Of a stretch of 64,000 nt of DNA, positions 1-12,500 are shown one piece after another. Below the pieces are notes generated by a model. It searched no databases. It had not been told where the DNA came from and saw only the letters and a program-made list of their open reading frames with translations. Each line of letters opens with the position of its first letter. Position 1 is the first letter of the stretch. The stretch is from contig JABVXV010000324.1 of assembly GCA_013365325.1 (NCBI GenBank), positions 1-64,000 of the forward strand. Direction: 5' to 3'. A program made the translations under genes and the position numbers. This DNA is from Dipetalonema caudispina (lineage: Eukaryota > Nematoda > Chromadorea > Rhabditida > Onchocercidae).

Positions 1-387
1 ATCGAGCATTATTAGCATAGAGACAGTTAGTTTTAACAAACATCAATAATCTAAGAAAACTCATAGATTAAAAAAGTTAAAATCAATTTTAAAAATTAAG
101 ATAAATGGAGGCTATAATACTGTAGGATGATTGTTACAGTGTGTTGAAATGTCAGCCTAATTTTAATTGAAATGGATGTGTAATTTTAAAATGTTTGAAA
201 GAAATGCTAATGTAATAACAATTGCATGTTTTCATCGACTTTTATTATTCAACCAAAACACATTTTGGGAATCACTTTTTTCGCTATTAAAATGATTTCA
301 AAATGTTATTGTTTCTTAAGTTTCTTCCTTTACGATATTTTTCACAAAAGACAGGTTCAGTTTTCAAAATGAAATTGAGAAGTGCAG
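1..387. other. Left-edge non-coding DNA, probably intron
   Basis: AT-rich sequence with no open frame of coding character. Because the first supported plus-strand exon starts at 388 behind an AGTGCAG acceptor, this stretch is probably the intron before that exon. Nothing else recognisable. Confidence 0.4.
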
Positions 388-2848
388 ATTGAAAACCAGA
401 AATTACAAGACGAAATTTCACAGCAAGTGAATCGGGGAGAAGAAAGGAACAATTTATTTATGTTACCCATTTCATCACTGTCTTATACAAAGTTTTTTTT
501 TCTATGTTATATTAATGAATCCCTGATATTGAGAGGACTGCAAGCAAAATGGCAGCAAATTTTTGAAAGCAAATCAATTGCAAAGTTTTGGCAAAGTTTC
601 TCTGACTTTTTAACTTGCTGCTTTGCATGATAAAACATAGGCGACAAACAGGATATGAGGAAACTGAACAGATACTCTCTTATTACTATCACTAAATTAC
701 TACCACGACATTCAATAAAAGTGCATTCCAATTTTGCTTTATATTTTCATGCTAACGAACATTAATATAGAGATCAGCATATGATTCTTTATGTTAATTT
801 TAGTAAGTATCAACAACCAAAAGAAATTTAAACACTCAAACGGTTGAAGTCAATTTATTTCTGCCATTCAATAACAACAACGTGTTTGGTTACGACTGTA
901 GCTCGAGGCCTATTCTTCAATTCAAGAATGTTGAAGAGAAGTCGGCAAATATCTATTTGTAATGATAACTGACTAATGTAATAGTTTGACTGCAAAATTT
1001 GAGCATTACCTCCTCTCCCCCCTCCAAAGAAAAAGAAAAAAAAAACTACCATTTACAATATGGCAGTTATGTTATATTTAAAGACTGTAAAGTATTAACG
1101 AGTTTTAGCAATTATTTGTCATATTTCTTGCACTGATCATGCTGTGACATATTATCATCGCTCATACATATATTACAATAACACTGAATGGAAATAATAC
1201 ATAAGCTATCAACGATGCGAATATAATATAATAACCAAAAAATTTTAAGAAAGCGAACCAAAATAAAATGAAAATAATTGTTACATTCAGATATAAATAC
1301 AATATTTCACAACACGTATAATGATCTCCTCGCAATCTTTTTTCCATTATCATTAATCTTATAAATTTCAAACTCTTTTCTATATGTTGGAATTAAAAGA
1401 AAATTAATGTTTCAATATTGATGAACGTGAAAGTTTGAGTTTGACATATATAAATTAGAAGCTGGAGAGGAAAGTTTAAAGTTGTACAAAAAAAACGAAC
1501 TTATTTACCAATTACTGATAAATGTTGTGATCTTGAAAATCATTATATAAATAACTCATCAGTTGTAGCTGAACCCGCTTTGTTAACAAAAATAAAATTT
1601 CGAGTTTTCTTGTGAGATTTCGTGTTTTCATTCCTTGTGAGATCTTATAAGCAGGACAACCTAAACAACTGAACATAAAAATTTACTATCTGTAAAAGTT
1701 TCGTAAATCTTTACATCCATTGAGTTTATAGCAAAAAAAGTAGTCAAAAGAAGTAAAACTTCGTATTTGATACAGCATGGATGAAAAACGGATAAATCAT
1801 AAAAAGCACCAAAAATAATGCTTTGCAATCGCAATTCGAGAGTAATGAGCAAGATTTGAAATTCCCCAATGAAGTCTGAAAGAATCCAAACAAAATTTTG
1901 AAATGCTTGTAAAAGTTGCCCGCAAAGACCTTAAACAATCAAATACATCACTGGAATCTTAAATTTATTATGGGAAAAAAATTTATATAAAAATCTAAAA
2001 AACACACATACATGTTTCTAACTATGAATACAGAATTTGAATCATACTATTTTAAAAAGACAAAGCCTTCACATCACCTATTGTTTTAATTCAGAAAATA
2101 AGGTAGGAAGTTAACGAATCCATAAATTTTGAACAATGAGGACTTGCTAAATCAATTCCACACTTCATTATCAATTCCCTTATAATTATAGTAGATGTTT
2201 ATTACTAAAGTAAGCCCATGTTGGAAAATGAATTTTGGTGACAGGAGTTAAGAAAAAAGTAAATTACGGGTGGGAATTTTTTTTTTGAATTTCATTTTTC
2301 TGAAAATTTTTATTTCTGTATTTGATTGAATTTGACCTGCACTAAACGTAGCGATTTGATGGCAATAGAGTGTTGCATTAAATATATAAATTAATAATGG
2401 ACGATAAAAAAAAAGAAAATTATACACAAATGCCAAAAGACACCGCTTTAAAGATCTATTTAAAAAGGAAAATCATAAAAAATATATAAAATGAATTCAA
2501 AAACTTGAAACGATGGATAAAATAATTTAGGCCAAATATAGAAATTACTAAAACTACTGGAAAAAAAAAGCTGTGTTAAGCAAGAGATATATAAAAGATG
2601 TATCAGGAAAAAACTGTATGCGCATTATCGTTTGAAGACTGTTGAACAAGTACGAATATACATGATTCAGAAGGATGCTCAAATTACGGTAATAACACTT
2701 CCGAAATTCAGAATGCAAAAAATTACTTAAGCAGAATCAACGACGACACAGTAGTAACACGGGAAATTTGTGGACAAGTACAGTGATATATACAGAAAGT
2801 GACCTTGATGGATTTGAAACCAAAAATCCTCAAAGAGAATTTTTCTGA
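388..2848 (+). CDS. 3' end of an unidentified coiled-coil protein gene (partial)
   Basis: Family not recognised. Three exons join in phase: 388-461, 2607-2688 and 2735-2848 (stop TGA 2846-2848). The first begins after a GTGCAG acceptor and encodes a heptad-like helix starting IENQKLQDEISQQ. The second follows TATCAG and reads KKLYAHYRLKTVEQVR. The third follows AAGCAG and is polar and acidic (SDLDGFETKN). An AATAAA lies at 2907-2912, about 60 bases after the stop, as expected for a real 3' end. The gene continues to the left of the window. Weak points are the first donor (AT|GTTACC) and the very short second intron (46 bases). A different last exon near 648-780 is possible. Together the exons suggest a coiled-coil C-terminus with a short disordered tail. 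Confidence 0.45.
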
Positions 2849-3552
2849 ATTTAATAATGCTTCCTAATTTATTTCAGTGCTTCTCCTCATATTGTCGATA
2901 GCTCTAAATAAAATATTGTTACATACATTCTTGATAAAGATTGCGACATACATTCTATATACATCATCATGCTGCATCGAAGTTTTGCATTCCTTATTAT
3001 CAACTGGAAATCTTAAGGACACAAAATAGTACCACTAAAAAGGTTTTTATACTCATTTATCATTTACTAATGAATATTAGTAAATAATAAATGAGATCTT
3101 AAAAGCCAAGCTGAGTTATGGTAGCAATGAGTACAGCATATAAAGAAAAAAACCTGATAAAATAAAACAAATGTACAGTTGAAAATAGTTGAAAGTAACA
3201 CCAAAAGCTATCTCAGACTTCACTTTTTTCCCAAAGGTGTTACAGGATCAGTTAAAATGCGTTTCAGAAGATGAGTTAACATCTTAGCAATAAACTGCAA
3301 CTATTTTACGTGGTTTTCGCTCACATTTCTGTAGAATATGTCCTTACTTCCATTATTAAAATGAACGCTTATCACATGCATGATATAACATTGCACCGGT
3401 AGTCTCAAAATGAAAACTGCTTCAAAAACATGGAAATTTCCACTAACAAAAAATTGGATTTTTTTCTAAACATCAGAAATTTGAACCTGAGACCGCAAAA
3501 AATAAGTCACTCAAAAATATTAAAAAGTTCGAAAAATAATTATCTACAAACA
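2849..3552. other. Convergent intergenic spacer
   Basis: Lies between the stop of the plus-strand coiled-coil gene and the stop of the minus-strand CNNM gene. It holds the AATAAA at 2907-2912 and a strong hairpin at 3052-3095. No coding potential seen. Confidence 0.6.
3052..3095. repeat. Near-perfect inverted repeat / hairpin
   Basis: CTCATTTAT and ATTTACTAAT are mirrored by ATTAGTAAAT and ATAAATGAG around a GAAT loop. This gives a stem of about 20 bp with one C/A mismatch. It lies in the 3' convergent spacer between two genes. It could be a small palindromic element or a transcript-end structure; no flanking target duplication was seen. Confidence 0.6.
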
Positions 3553-6500
3553 CTAGCTATTGCCAGATCCAATGCATCGCTGATTTGGTGACATTGGAGA
3601 ATCTTCTGCATCATACGTTTCACTACATCTTTTCCTCCAGTTTCGTCCACCCAACATTTTCGGCTTCATCGCCCTTTTCACAGTCTGTAAATTTTTACTA
3701 ACTATTTCAAGATAAAATTTCAAGAAAAACCATAAACGAAAAAAAAAATCGACTAAATAAATGAGAAGCGTCTGTAGACCACCGCGCTTCGTAAGATACT
3801 TGAAAGTGTGAAAATTTTCATGTGTAACACTCAAGCAGTAAGTAGTCAGAAATCGAGTTCTTGATTTTTTTTTCCCAGTTCTAAATCCGAATCATAAACT
3901 TGTTTTTATATTTTTCTCATGAAACACGTACACTTTTCTTGCGAATGTTTCGAGAAAAATTTCAATCTGATCTTATGTCCAAATTTCCAATAATTTAAAT
4001 CGTTGGTAAAGCCTTAATTTGATTAGTTGCAAATTATCCACCAAAAAACGCTCTTATTAGAATTACAATGAATAAAATTTAAAGAGTTTTTTATAACCTT
4101 ATAAAAAGCAAAGATGATTGATCGCAATATGTGCAGCTGTTTCAAACGAATACCAGTAAATTTTGGTATGTGATATGTTCTTTCTAGTATCTCTCTACAC
4201 CACGCAGTTTTCTTTATCTACGGACAAGTAATGCTGTCAAAAATTCACTGACCACATTTAGATGGTTGATATTCATCTAGCACTTAACAAACGAATAAAG
4301 ATTGGGGAAGAATCTGTTGGGCTGCAACAGAAATAACTTCAATAGATGAACCAAGAGTTTGAAACAAAGCAAAACAAATTTATAAATATAGTAGAAACTT
4401 TCACAACTGTTTAGAATTACTGGAAATTTTGAAGCTGGGATATTCAGTCCGGAAAATAATTGAAATATCGCAGTAGTTAAAGAAGCCATTCGTTACCAAT
4501 ATGTTCAAAGTACCTTCATTCATCAAGTCATGTGAAAAACTATGTAATTCTTGTCAGAAGCGCTCACACAGTTCACTACAACAAAACCTCTGTAAAGCCT
4601 GAAAGGTTCGCAGAAACAACGATACGTAACGAAAGTTAATCTTAACCCAAAGTATAGAGACAGATGACATGTGCCGGAAAAATTTTTAAATTCATTTCAA
4701 GAAGATGGAAACTGTTATTAGACATTAACTGAGTTAAATGGAAAGACACAGCGGTTGGAAGCTCTTTAAGTTACGTTACGTCCGTTATAAAGCGAACCTG
4801 TGAGTTGTCAAGAAGCGGTGAGCCGAGCAATAGAGAATGTTCATCGAGACTTGATCTAGACAGCTTTTTTTGGCCATTCGCTGTGGCAGCAATGCCGCCA
4901 TCCTCCCCTCCAGCTGATGCCAATAATCCCCTAAAAAAACGTTACTATTACCGGCACCAATACTTATGCTCGAGTACTATCGAAAGATTTCACCCAATCT
5001 ACACAATGAAATATAATAATAAAATAATTTGGTGTTCTCTCTCTCTCCTATACCCCAATAAACGATGCTGAATTCTGTAGTGAGTTTTACATGACCTTAG
5101 CGAATGGTCATCATTCCACACATTTTGGACTGAAACAAGCTTCAGAAGACAAACAGCATCACACTCCTACGCTATACTGAAGAATCTCGTTTAACATTTA
5201 ACAACATATTGGTTTTTGTAAAACAACAAAATAACAGGTTAGATGACGGTTCCACATTCTTTTTTAGACAATTTATCATTAATGAATAGTAATGTTAAAC
5301 TCAAAACAATAGTAATATCAAACTCAAAATAACTTTCCACAGCTGGCAATCAAAAGATAATCAATACTCTAATTTCTTCGTGAATTCAGAAAAAAAAGTC
5401 AAAGATGCGGATTTTGTGGTAACCAAGCTGCTAATAATAAACTCTCAAAGTTTTTGCTATTTTATTGTAAGAACATGTTTTTCTAGATCTATCTATAATC
5501 TGATTATTAAATAAAGGTCTGGAAAAGAATCGAACTCATAAATAAAGAGTCCTAATTACAATCATCAATAAAATTATTTTATTACTAACGCAGAAAATTA
5601 AAACTAGATTCTTAATGAAGATCCTCCTACAAATCCGGTAAACACAGGAACATCTCAATTAACAATTTCCACACTTAGTGCAGTAATCTCACGAACACAG
5701 TAGAAAAGTTTTCTCAACAGTAAAGTGCAAATTTATGAACACATAGATTCTTTCGAAACAATAAATGAGTAATAGTGGTTAGTGGTGGTACTACCACCAT
5801 TACCAAAACAGCAAAGTATTAACCAATATTAACTGGTACTATTAACTGATGAAGTATGAAATAATGCTCAAAGATATAACTTGTAAACGATTATTAGAAA
5901 CTCAGCTAAATCGCAATTGATGAACTTCACCAATAGTACTGTACTACGAGTACTTAAATATCTATAGAGCGGGATTTGAGAGCCAGTAGAATTTTGAAAT
6001 TTAAGAGACTAAGGTTATTTCTGAAACAAAATCACGAAAATCATTCACTCAGGAAGTTTCTTTTGACTTCCTGAGTCAACGCTTGCTCTAATTATTCACT
6101 TGACTATTTCCCTAAATTTGAGAAGAAAACAATTAAAGAAATAACAGAAAATGAAACAGTTACGCACTAAAATCCAAAAAATGCATGAAAATAACGGTAT
6201 TTTAAGGAAACTAAAATGAGAAGCATAAATCGTAAGTGAGCAAATTATTAGTTATAATGAATGAGATTACGTAAAGCGAGGTGATAGACATTTAAAAGAG
6301 TCATTATTTAAAATAGGAAATGCAAAAGAAAAAGAAAAGAAAAATAACAGGTTTTTCATTCAGTATCAGAAGAGCGAGAAGTATCTCAAATAATACTTAG
6401 AGGCAGCACGAGATACTTAAATATTCATGTTGATGAAACAAGAAGCTTATTAAAAACATGAGTGAATGGTAACTCTTGAGAAAATGGAGTTAACTTAAAA

Positions 6501-9500
6501 GTAAGCTGTAAATTTGCTACGAAGTAAGATGGAGTTTTCAAGATTTATACGCATACACTTGAAATTGTCACTCGATATCAATGGTATTAGCAAATTTTAC
6601 TGATTGAGTCATATTGTATACTAAAGATACTATTTTATAATAGACAAAGAGAGAGATGATTGAGATAGACGAAGTGCCTAGATCTAACGATCGACATATC
6701 TAAATTGTAGCAGGAATGAAACAGTGATAATATAAACCGTACGGGGTAAAGATATTAGAAAGAGATAAAATGGACCTAAAATCACATGGCTGACTCTATG
6801 ACAGATTTACAAGCAAAATATTATATTATTGGGATAGAACACTAATAAATCTTCCACGTAGATGAACGGAAGTGACCCATAATCGAATTCAATCATTATT
6901 TGAACAATTAAACCATCATGATAGCTTATAATTTTAAAGAAGGTTCCTGCCAAGTTATTGTGTGATGAAATCATCAGCGTAAAACTTTTTGCATATATAT
7001 ATATATGTATATATATACAATAATATAAACACCAAAAATGAAAATTGAGCTGATTCACCCGCTGCCTGATCAACTGGCATTTTATAACAAGATCAAAGTA
7101 AATATACCGAATAAAAATTGCAAAATAAAGGAAAGACCGACGGAAAAATAAGCAAATTAAGGCAAACTAATACTTCAAAACGAACAGACAAAAACCCATC
7201 GCGAAGGAAGGACAAGAGGTATTAAGAGTGTTACATCTACTGTTTACAGACTGTCATTCCAGTATATATCCCAAAACTACTACATGATGTCTGGCTTCCT
7301 TTTGTAGCTGTGGAACCAAATCGAATTGATCGAAATTCTTTCCACAGTTAATTTAACCAAAAAAAACTTGAATTCTCAAATCCCTTTCGTCAGGAAAAAC
7401 TAGCTAATTTCACATGCTATTAAAGTTTGAGAAGCACAAATAACAAAGCCAGCTACTGTTAACTTGTTTCCTAGCCAGCATTGAAATATTGTTATTAGGT
7501 CTGAAAGAAAAGAATATGAATAAGAGATAATTACGATAGAACAACAACTATTGTTCCTCGTCGTCATCAAAAAATTGCTCCATTATATGATCGTGATTTT
7601 GATACGAACGGAAGCTCGGCAACTGATGCCGATGCCATTAATTATAGTGCAACTATGTTTTAAGACACGGAAATCAGCAGTAAAATAATTGTTCACGAGA
7701 CCTGCTTCCTTTCGAAATTAATGTCGATTTATAAGCCAACAGGTAAGTTTGGGCGGTGATTTCCAAATACGTACAATCATCTCGTACAACAGCCGAAAAA
7801 TCAGGCGTAAAAGAAATCGCACTTTTTTTCATTGGTTCCGACGGTGAAACACCAGACGTGCTCAATGAATTGCGCGAAAATGTCACTTGTGCTCCACTAC
7901 CTGACAAAAAAGTATTTTAGAATCTAGAAGTATATTTGAGGAGCACTGAAATCTTCGACCGTCAAAAACACTTTATTTGTTTCAGCAAGAGACTTTAGCA
8001 GCACCTTAAAATCAATCAAATCATCTAGGAACAACCACCGTCTGATGTACTAGTAGTGAAAACAATTGCCAGATATAAAGCTTTTAGACTCTAAGTACAT
8101 GGTAGACCACCACGTGCACTGTCTATAACAGTCTTGCATAGCAGTTAAGTCAAGGCATTCCCGTATTATTTGGAGCTACATTATTTGGGGTCGAAAAGAT
8201 ATTAACTAATGATGTTGCGAGAGCTAGAAGTTGGAATATTGGAAGTACCTTGTTGCTGTGATTGAGCAGCCGTACTCCCGTATTGCTGTCGTGCAACTGC
8301 AACCAGCTGCTCCAGAAGTTCGCCGCCGAAACAATGCCATGGACCAGCTTCAAAGGTCATTTCATTCTGCAACCATCAATTTGCACCATCAAGCCTTGCA
8401 CCATCATTTTCCCAAATGCTACTAATCTGAGTTAACTTCATTTATCACCAAAGTAATACCTGCCCGATAGTAACCATCGCTCTTCCTTCCAGAATTAAAA
8501 TAAATCTTTCAGAGGGCTCCTGTTTAGTGTAAAGTTTCGCTGTCCGTGGGATCACTGTTTTAGGGTCATTCATATCCGGCAAATGAGAAAATTCAACCTG
8601 AAACAAATGTAAAATTATGAGAATGAAGTCCAAACAAAATTAAGTAGAGAAGCCTGATTCCGAAACAGTACTAAATCTATTATTCCAGCTTAAATCGAAT
8701 AACAGGATTAAGCTTAAGATTCGATATCTGATGAGATTCATACAAAAAAACAGAAACTAATCGCTATAAAAAACTATAACATTAACAAGCAAACCCGTCG
8801 AACGTGCTGCTTGATAAGCTTCTCAAGAACGTTCGGAGATATGAGATCCGGATTAAAGGCATGCTGATTGGTTGCTAACCATTGCATTGTCACCAGCTGC
8901 ATTTGCACCGAAATGATACGGGACGGACCATCCTCTTCCAGTAAACATGCAGCCAAATCAAGTGCCTGAAAGGGAATGAGTTGCAAATGGCTAGTTCTAA
9001 ATAGTCCATGAATTCACGGATAATTTTTTATTTATAATTATTAATATCTTCATTAAAAAATATTTTACAATACAGCTTTTCAAATGCACAACAAAACGTA
9101 CCAGGAACTACTTTCGAAATAAATAAATAAAAAGAAAGATAAAACTAAAAATGATAAGTCTAAAGATTTTACATATGAAAGGATTTGTCCTCAAAGACGA
9201 AGGACGACAAAAATTCTCAAATTATCAGGAAAATAAAATAAGAAGAATTCAACAACTTTTACGACAATAGACAATCGCGGCGTTATCACATCCTTCAAAG
9301 GTTTAAGATTAAAAGATATGTAACTAAAAATAAAGCAGACTGTTTATATGTATGTGGAAGCTAATTAAGAATCTATGAATCTAAATTCCAAACTACATCT
9401 GACACAAATGACAACATATTTTATTTCAATTTAACCATATAAAATTTTAAACATATCTGTTGTATATATACCGCCTATAGTAACAAAGAAAACAAAATAT

Positions 9501-12500
9501 CCCGTGTTTTGCTTTTAGAACATAACATTTTAATTTGGCTCATATAAAAAGAGTGCCTAATAACATATCTACGATGAAATGATGAAGTGAAATTCCAATT
9601 AATATCAATCTGTAAAACAAAACATGATCAACGTTGCGTAGGGAATAAATGGTTACCTCCTCAGAATGATCATGGTGATAAAACTGGAATTTGAACGTAG
9701 AGTAGAACCAAGCATAACAAGGATGGGAGGAATTTTTTGAAAGAATATTGAATACTAAAATGATAAGTCTAAAGAATGGATTTTCATGACGAAACCTAGA
9801 ATGAAAAATCATTGACAATTAAAATTTTGAAAATATCAATTAAAGTTTTATAGATGGAACAGCTAACAACTATCAAAGAAGTACAGCTAGAATATAGTTT
9901 ATGAATAATTTAGGTTTTAATTCCTAGACATTACATATACAGTCTCTAAAGTTCCTAAGAAAAACGAGAATATTTTAACACGGCCTATTAAGAAACTGAT
10001 TACCAAGCAAAAGATGAAAAGTTGAGAAAATATAAAACTAAAAAAATAAATTGTATTAAATGCCTTCAACAACCTAAGATATTTTTCGATGACGCTTTAA
10101 ACCAGTAAATATTGAAGAAAGCAAAGAAAACAGTTTGTAAAGTTTTGAATTTAATGAAGGTAAAGAATAACGCAATTATGTGGTCATAAAATTTTTTTTA
10201 TGTGGGAGAACAAATGAATGGAGTAGTCGATAATACTTCCTGAATTTAATCTAACAGAATAAAAGCTTTGAGAAAAACCTGTTGTTAATTTCTATACGGT
10301 TTATTGACAGGAAAATCATGATAGACGGTTTCCGAAGTCTGGAATATTTTAAAAAATTACTGGGGAATTGAAAGAGAATCTGTTGTTTCTTGCTTTAAGA
10401 TATAAGCATGTCCGCATTCAATTGTTATTATTAGTCATAACTTTTTAAATTTGAACATTGTAATATTGAATTGTACTTAATTTACGGTACTTTGTACTCA
10501 GAAAATGCTTTTAATCTGAAGTAACTAATCCTGTGCTAGTGATTCTACCATGGCAAAACTTAAGACACCAAGAAATTCGAAAAATTCTAAGTCTTCCATC
10601 ACAAATCAACCTTCGCATTAATATCTGGAACGTTTTCATAAATCAGAATGGCAACCATGTAAAATTGCAAAATTACATTGAAACTTCAAATAAAAAATAG
10701 CAAGAAAAAAATTTAGATTATAAATCACAGATAAAAAATTGGCAAAGAAGAAAAAAAAAATTTAGATTAAAATAGCAAGAAAAAAATTTAGATTGCATAA
10801 AGAAATAACAGTAAAGAATTACAATGTACATATAAATAAACAGTAAACGATATTCCGCAACATTCAGATAAATTGTGAAAGAAGTCTCTAATTTCCAATA
10901 ATCATAATTTTTTGGAAAATTCATAACATAAACACATCCATCCCCAAGACTGCATCCATTCAATGGCAAATATTTTTATTTCATTTTCTGTCCGAGATAA
11001 AATATGCTTTAATGGATTTGAAGAAGATTCTGAATAAAAATCTTTAAATGAAATCACTAATTCTCCGTTTTTGGAAACAGAAAAAGATTTTCAGAAGTTT
11101 TGAAAAATAAGAAATGATGTAGCAACTAAAAAGTAAATTTAAGAATAACGCGAAAATTTTCAATTTTTGTGAATTTAACTTTAAATAATCTTAGTTAGCT
11201 TCATTTGTATTATTTTTTTGAGGTCTAAGGAAATACTAAATAACGGGGAAAAATATTAATTGCAAAGCAATCTCTCCAGAATGCCGGATAAAAGAAGTCT
11301 AAAAGCGAAACCTGAGCATTACGTCGACGTATTCGATGAACATTATCCATGACAACATCTGTTTCATCTACAATTTCAGCTTGAAGGATCTCTTCAACAA
11401 TGTCCTCTAAGGTAACGAGTCCAACGAGTTCATAAGCTGGATCGGCCTCTTCTGATTCTACTATACGTTGTACCATTGCTAGGTGGTAATCACCCTGTCA
11501 CAAATAAACAACAACTATACAGAAGAGTCTTTCGTGGTTTTGATAACTTCCTAGATAGTAAAATTATCAGACAGGTGCTGTAATCAACGGAACAAAATCA
11601 GAAAATGATTAGTAAGGCATCAAATTAAGTTACTTTCTTGAATTCTTACTTTCTTGAATTCTTCAAGCATCACACGTAAGGGGGTATCTTCCATAACAAA
11701 ACGCAAGGGGTGTTCGTGAAAGCCACAAACTGTTTGAATTGTAAAATTATCATCCGGATCTAAAAGTGCCAGATCCTTCACAAACAATAATGCTACCACT
11801 GTATTTCTGAAAGGAATCAGTAAAATAGCGTTTAAAGATTCTAATAAGCTTCGTAGTGTCTATAGAAACTAAAAAATTAATATATTTCTATTAATAAAAA
11901 CAAAGCTCTCGATGTGTTACAGGTTTGGCAATCGCAAAGAACGGCGTATTGCATAGCTACATCAGAAAACACTAGTGTGTTAGGTGTTCATTTACTTTGA
12001 TCTTCTGATTTTCTCTGCAAACTTGTTCAATTCCAGTGCATTACAGTAATTGCGCTCTCTTCTCCGAAATGGGACCGCAGCGCACAGCCATTCTCATTAA
12101 AAAAATTATGAGACTTGAAGTTGGAAAAAAATAATACCTATCACCGGAGAAAACTGGTATACGAGTGTATCCCATACGTAGGATTTCAGCAACAGTCTTT
12201 GTATTTAAAACTGTCGTATTCGGAAGCATGAATACATCCTAATAGGAAAATCAATCAATGAATGAAGTTCAATACGCGTTTCATACCTTTCATGCTACTT
12301 CAGTATGCTGTAGCATAAAAGTAGAACCTTTGTAAGAAATGCATAAATTTGAGTTTATTCATTTTATTGTTATAATGACTTTATAATAAGTTAGCAATCC
12401 CTTCCACTTTTTCGAATATTGAGGACCATTCAGCCGAGGAAGATATGAGGCAAAAGGTCGTATATAGCTTATATATATGCAAATCAGTTTTAATATTAGC

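Noticed and set aside
4805..5071. 88-codon plus-strand frame with Pro/Ser-rich start
   Set aside because: It is the antisense of a CNNM exon (4930-4798); the minus-strand reading has proper splice sites and the right phase.
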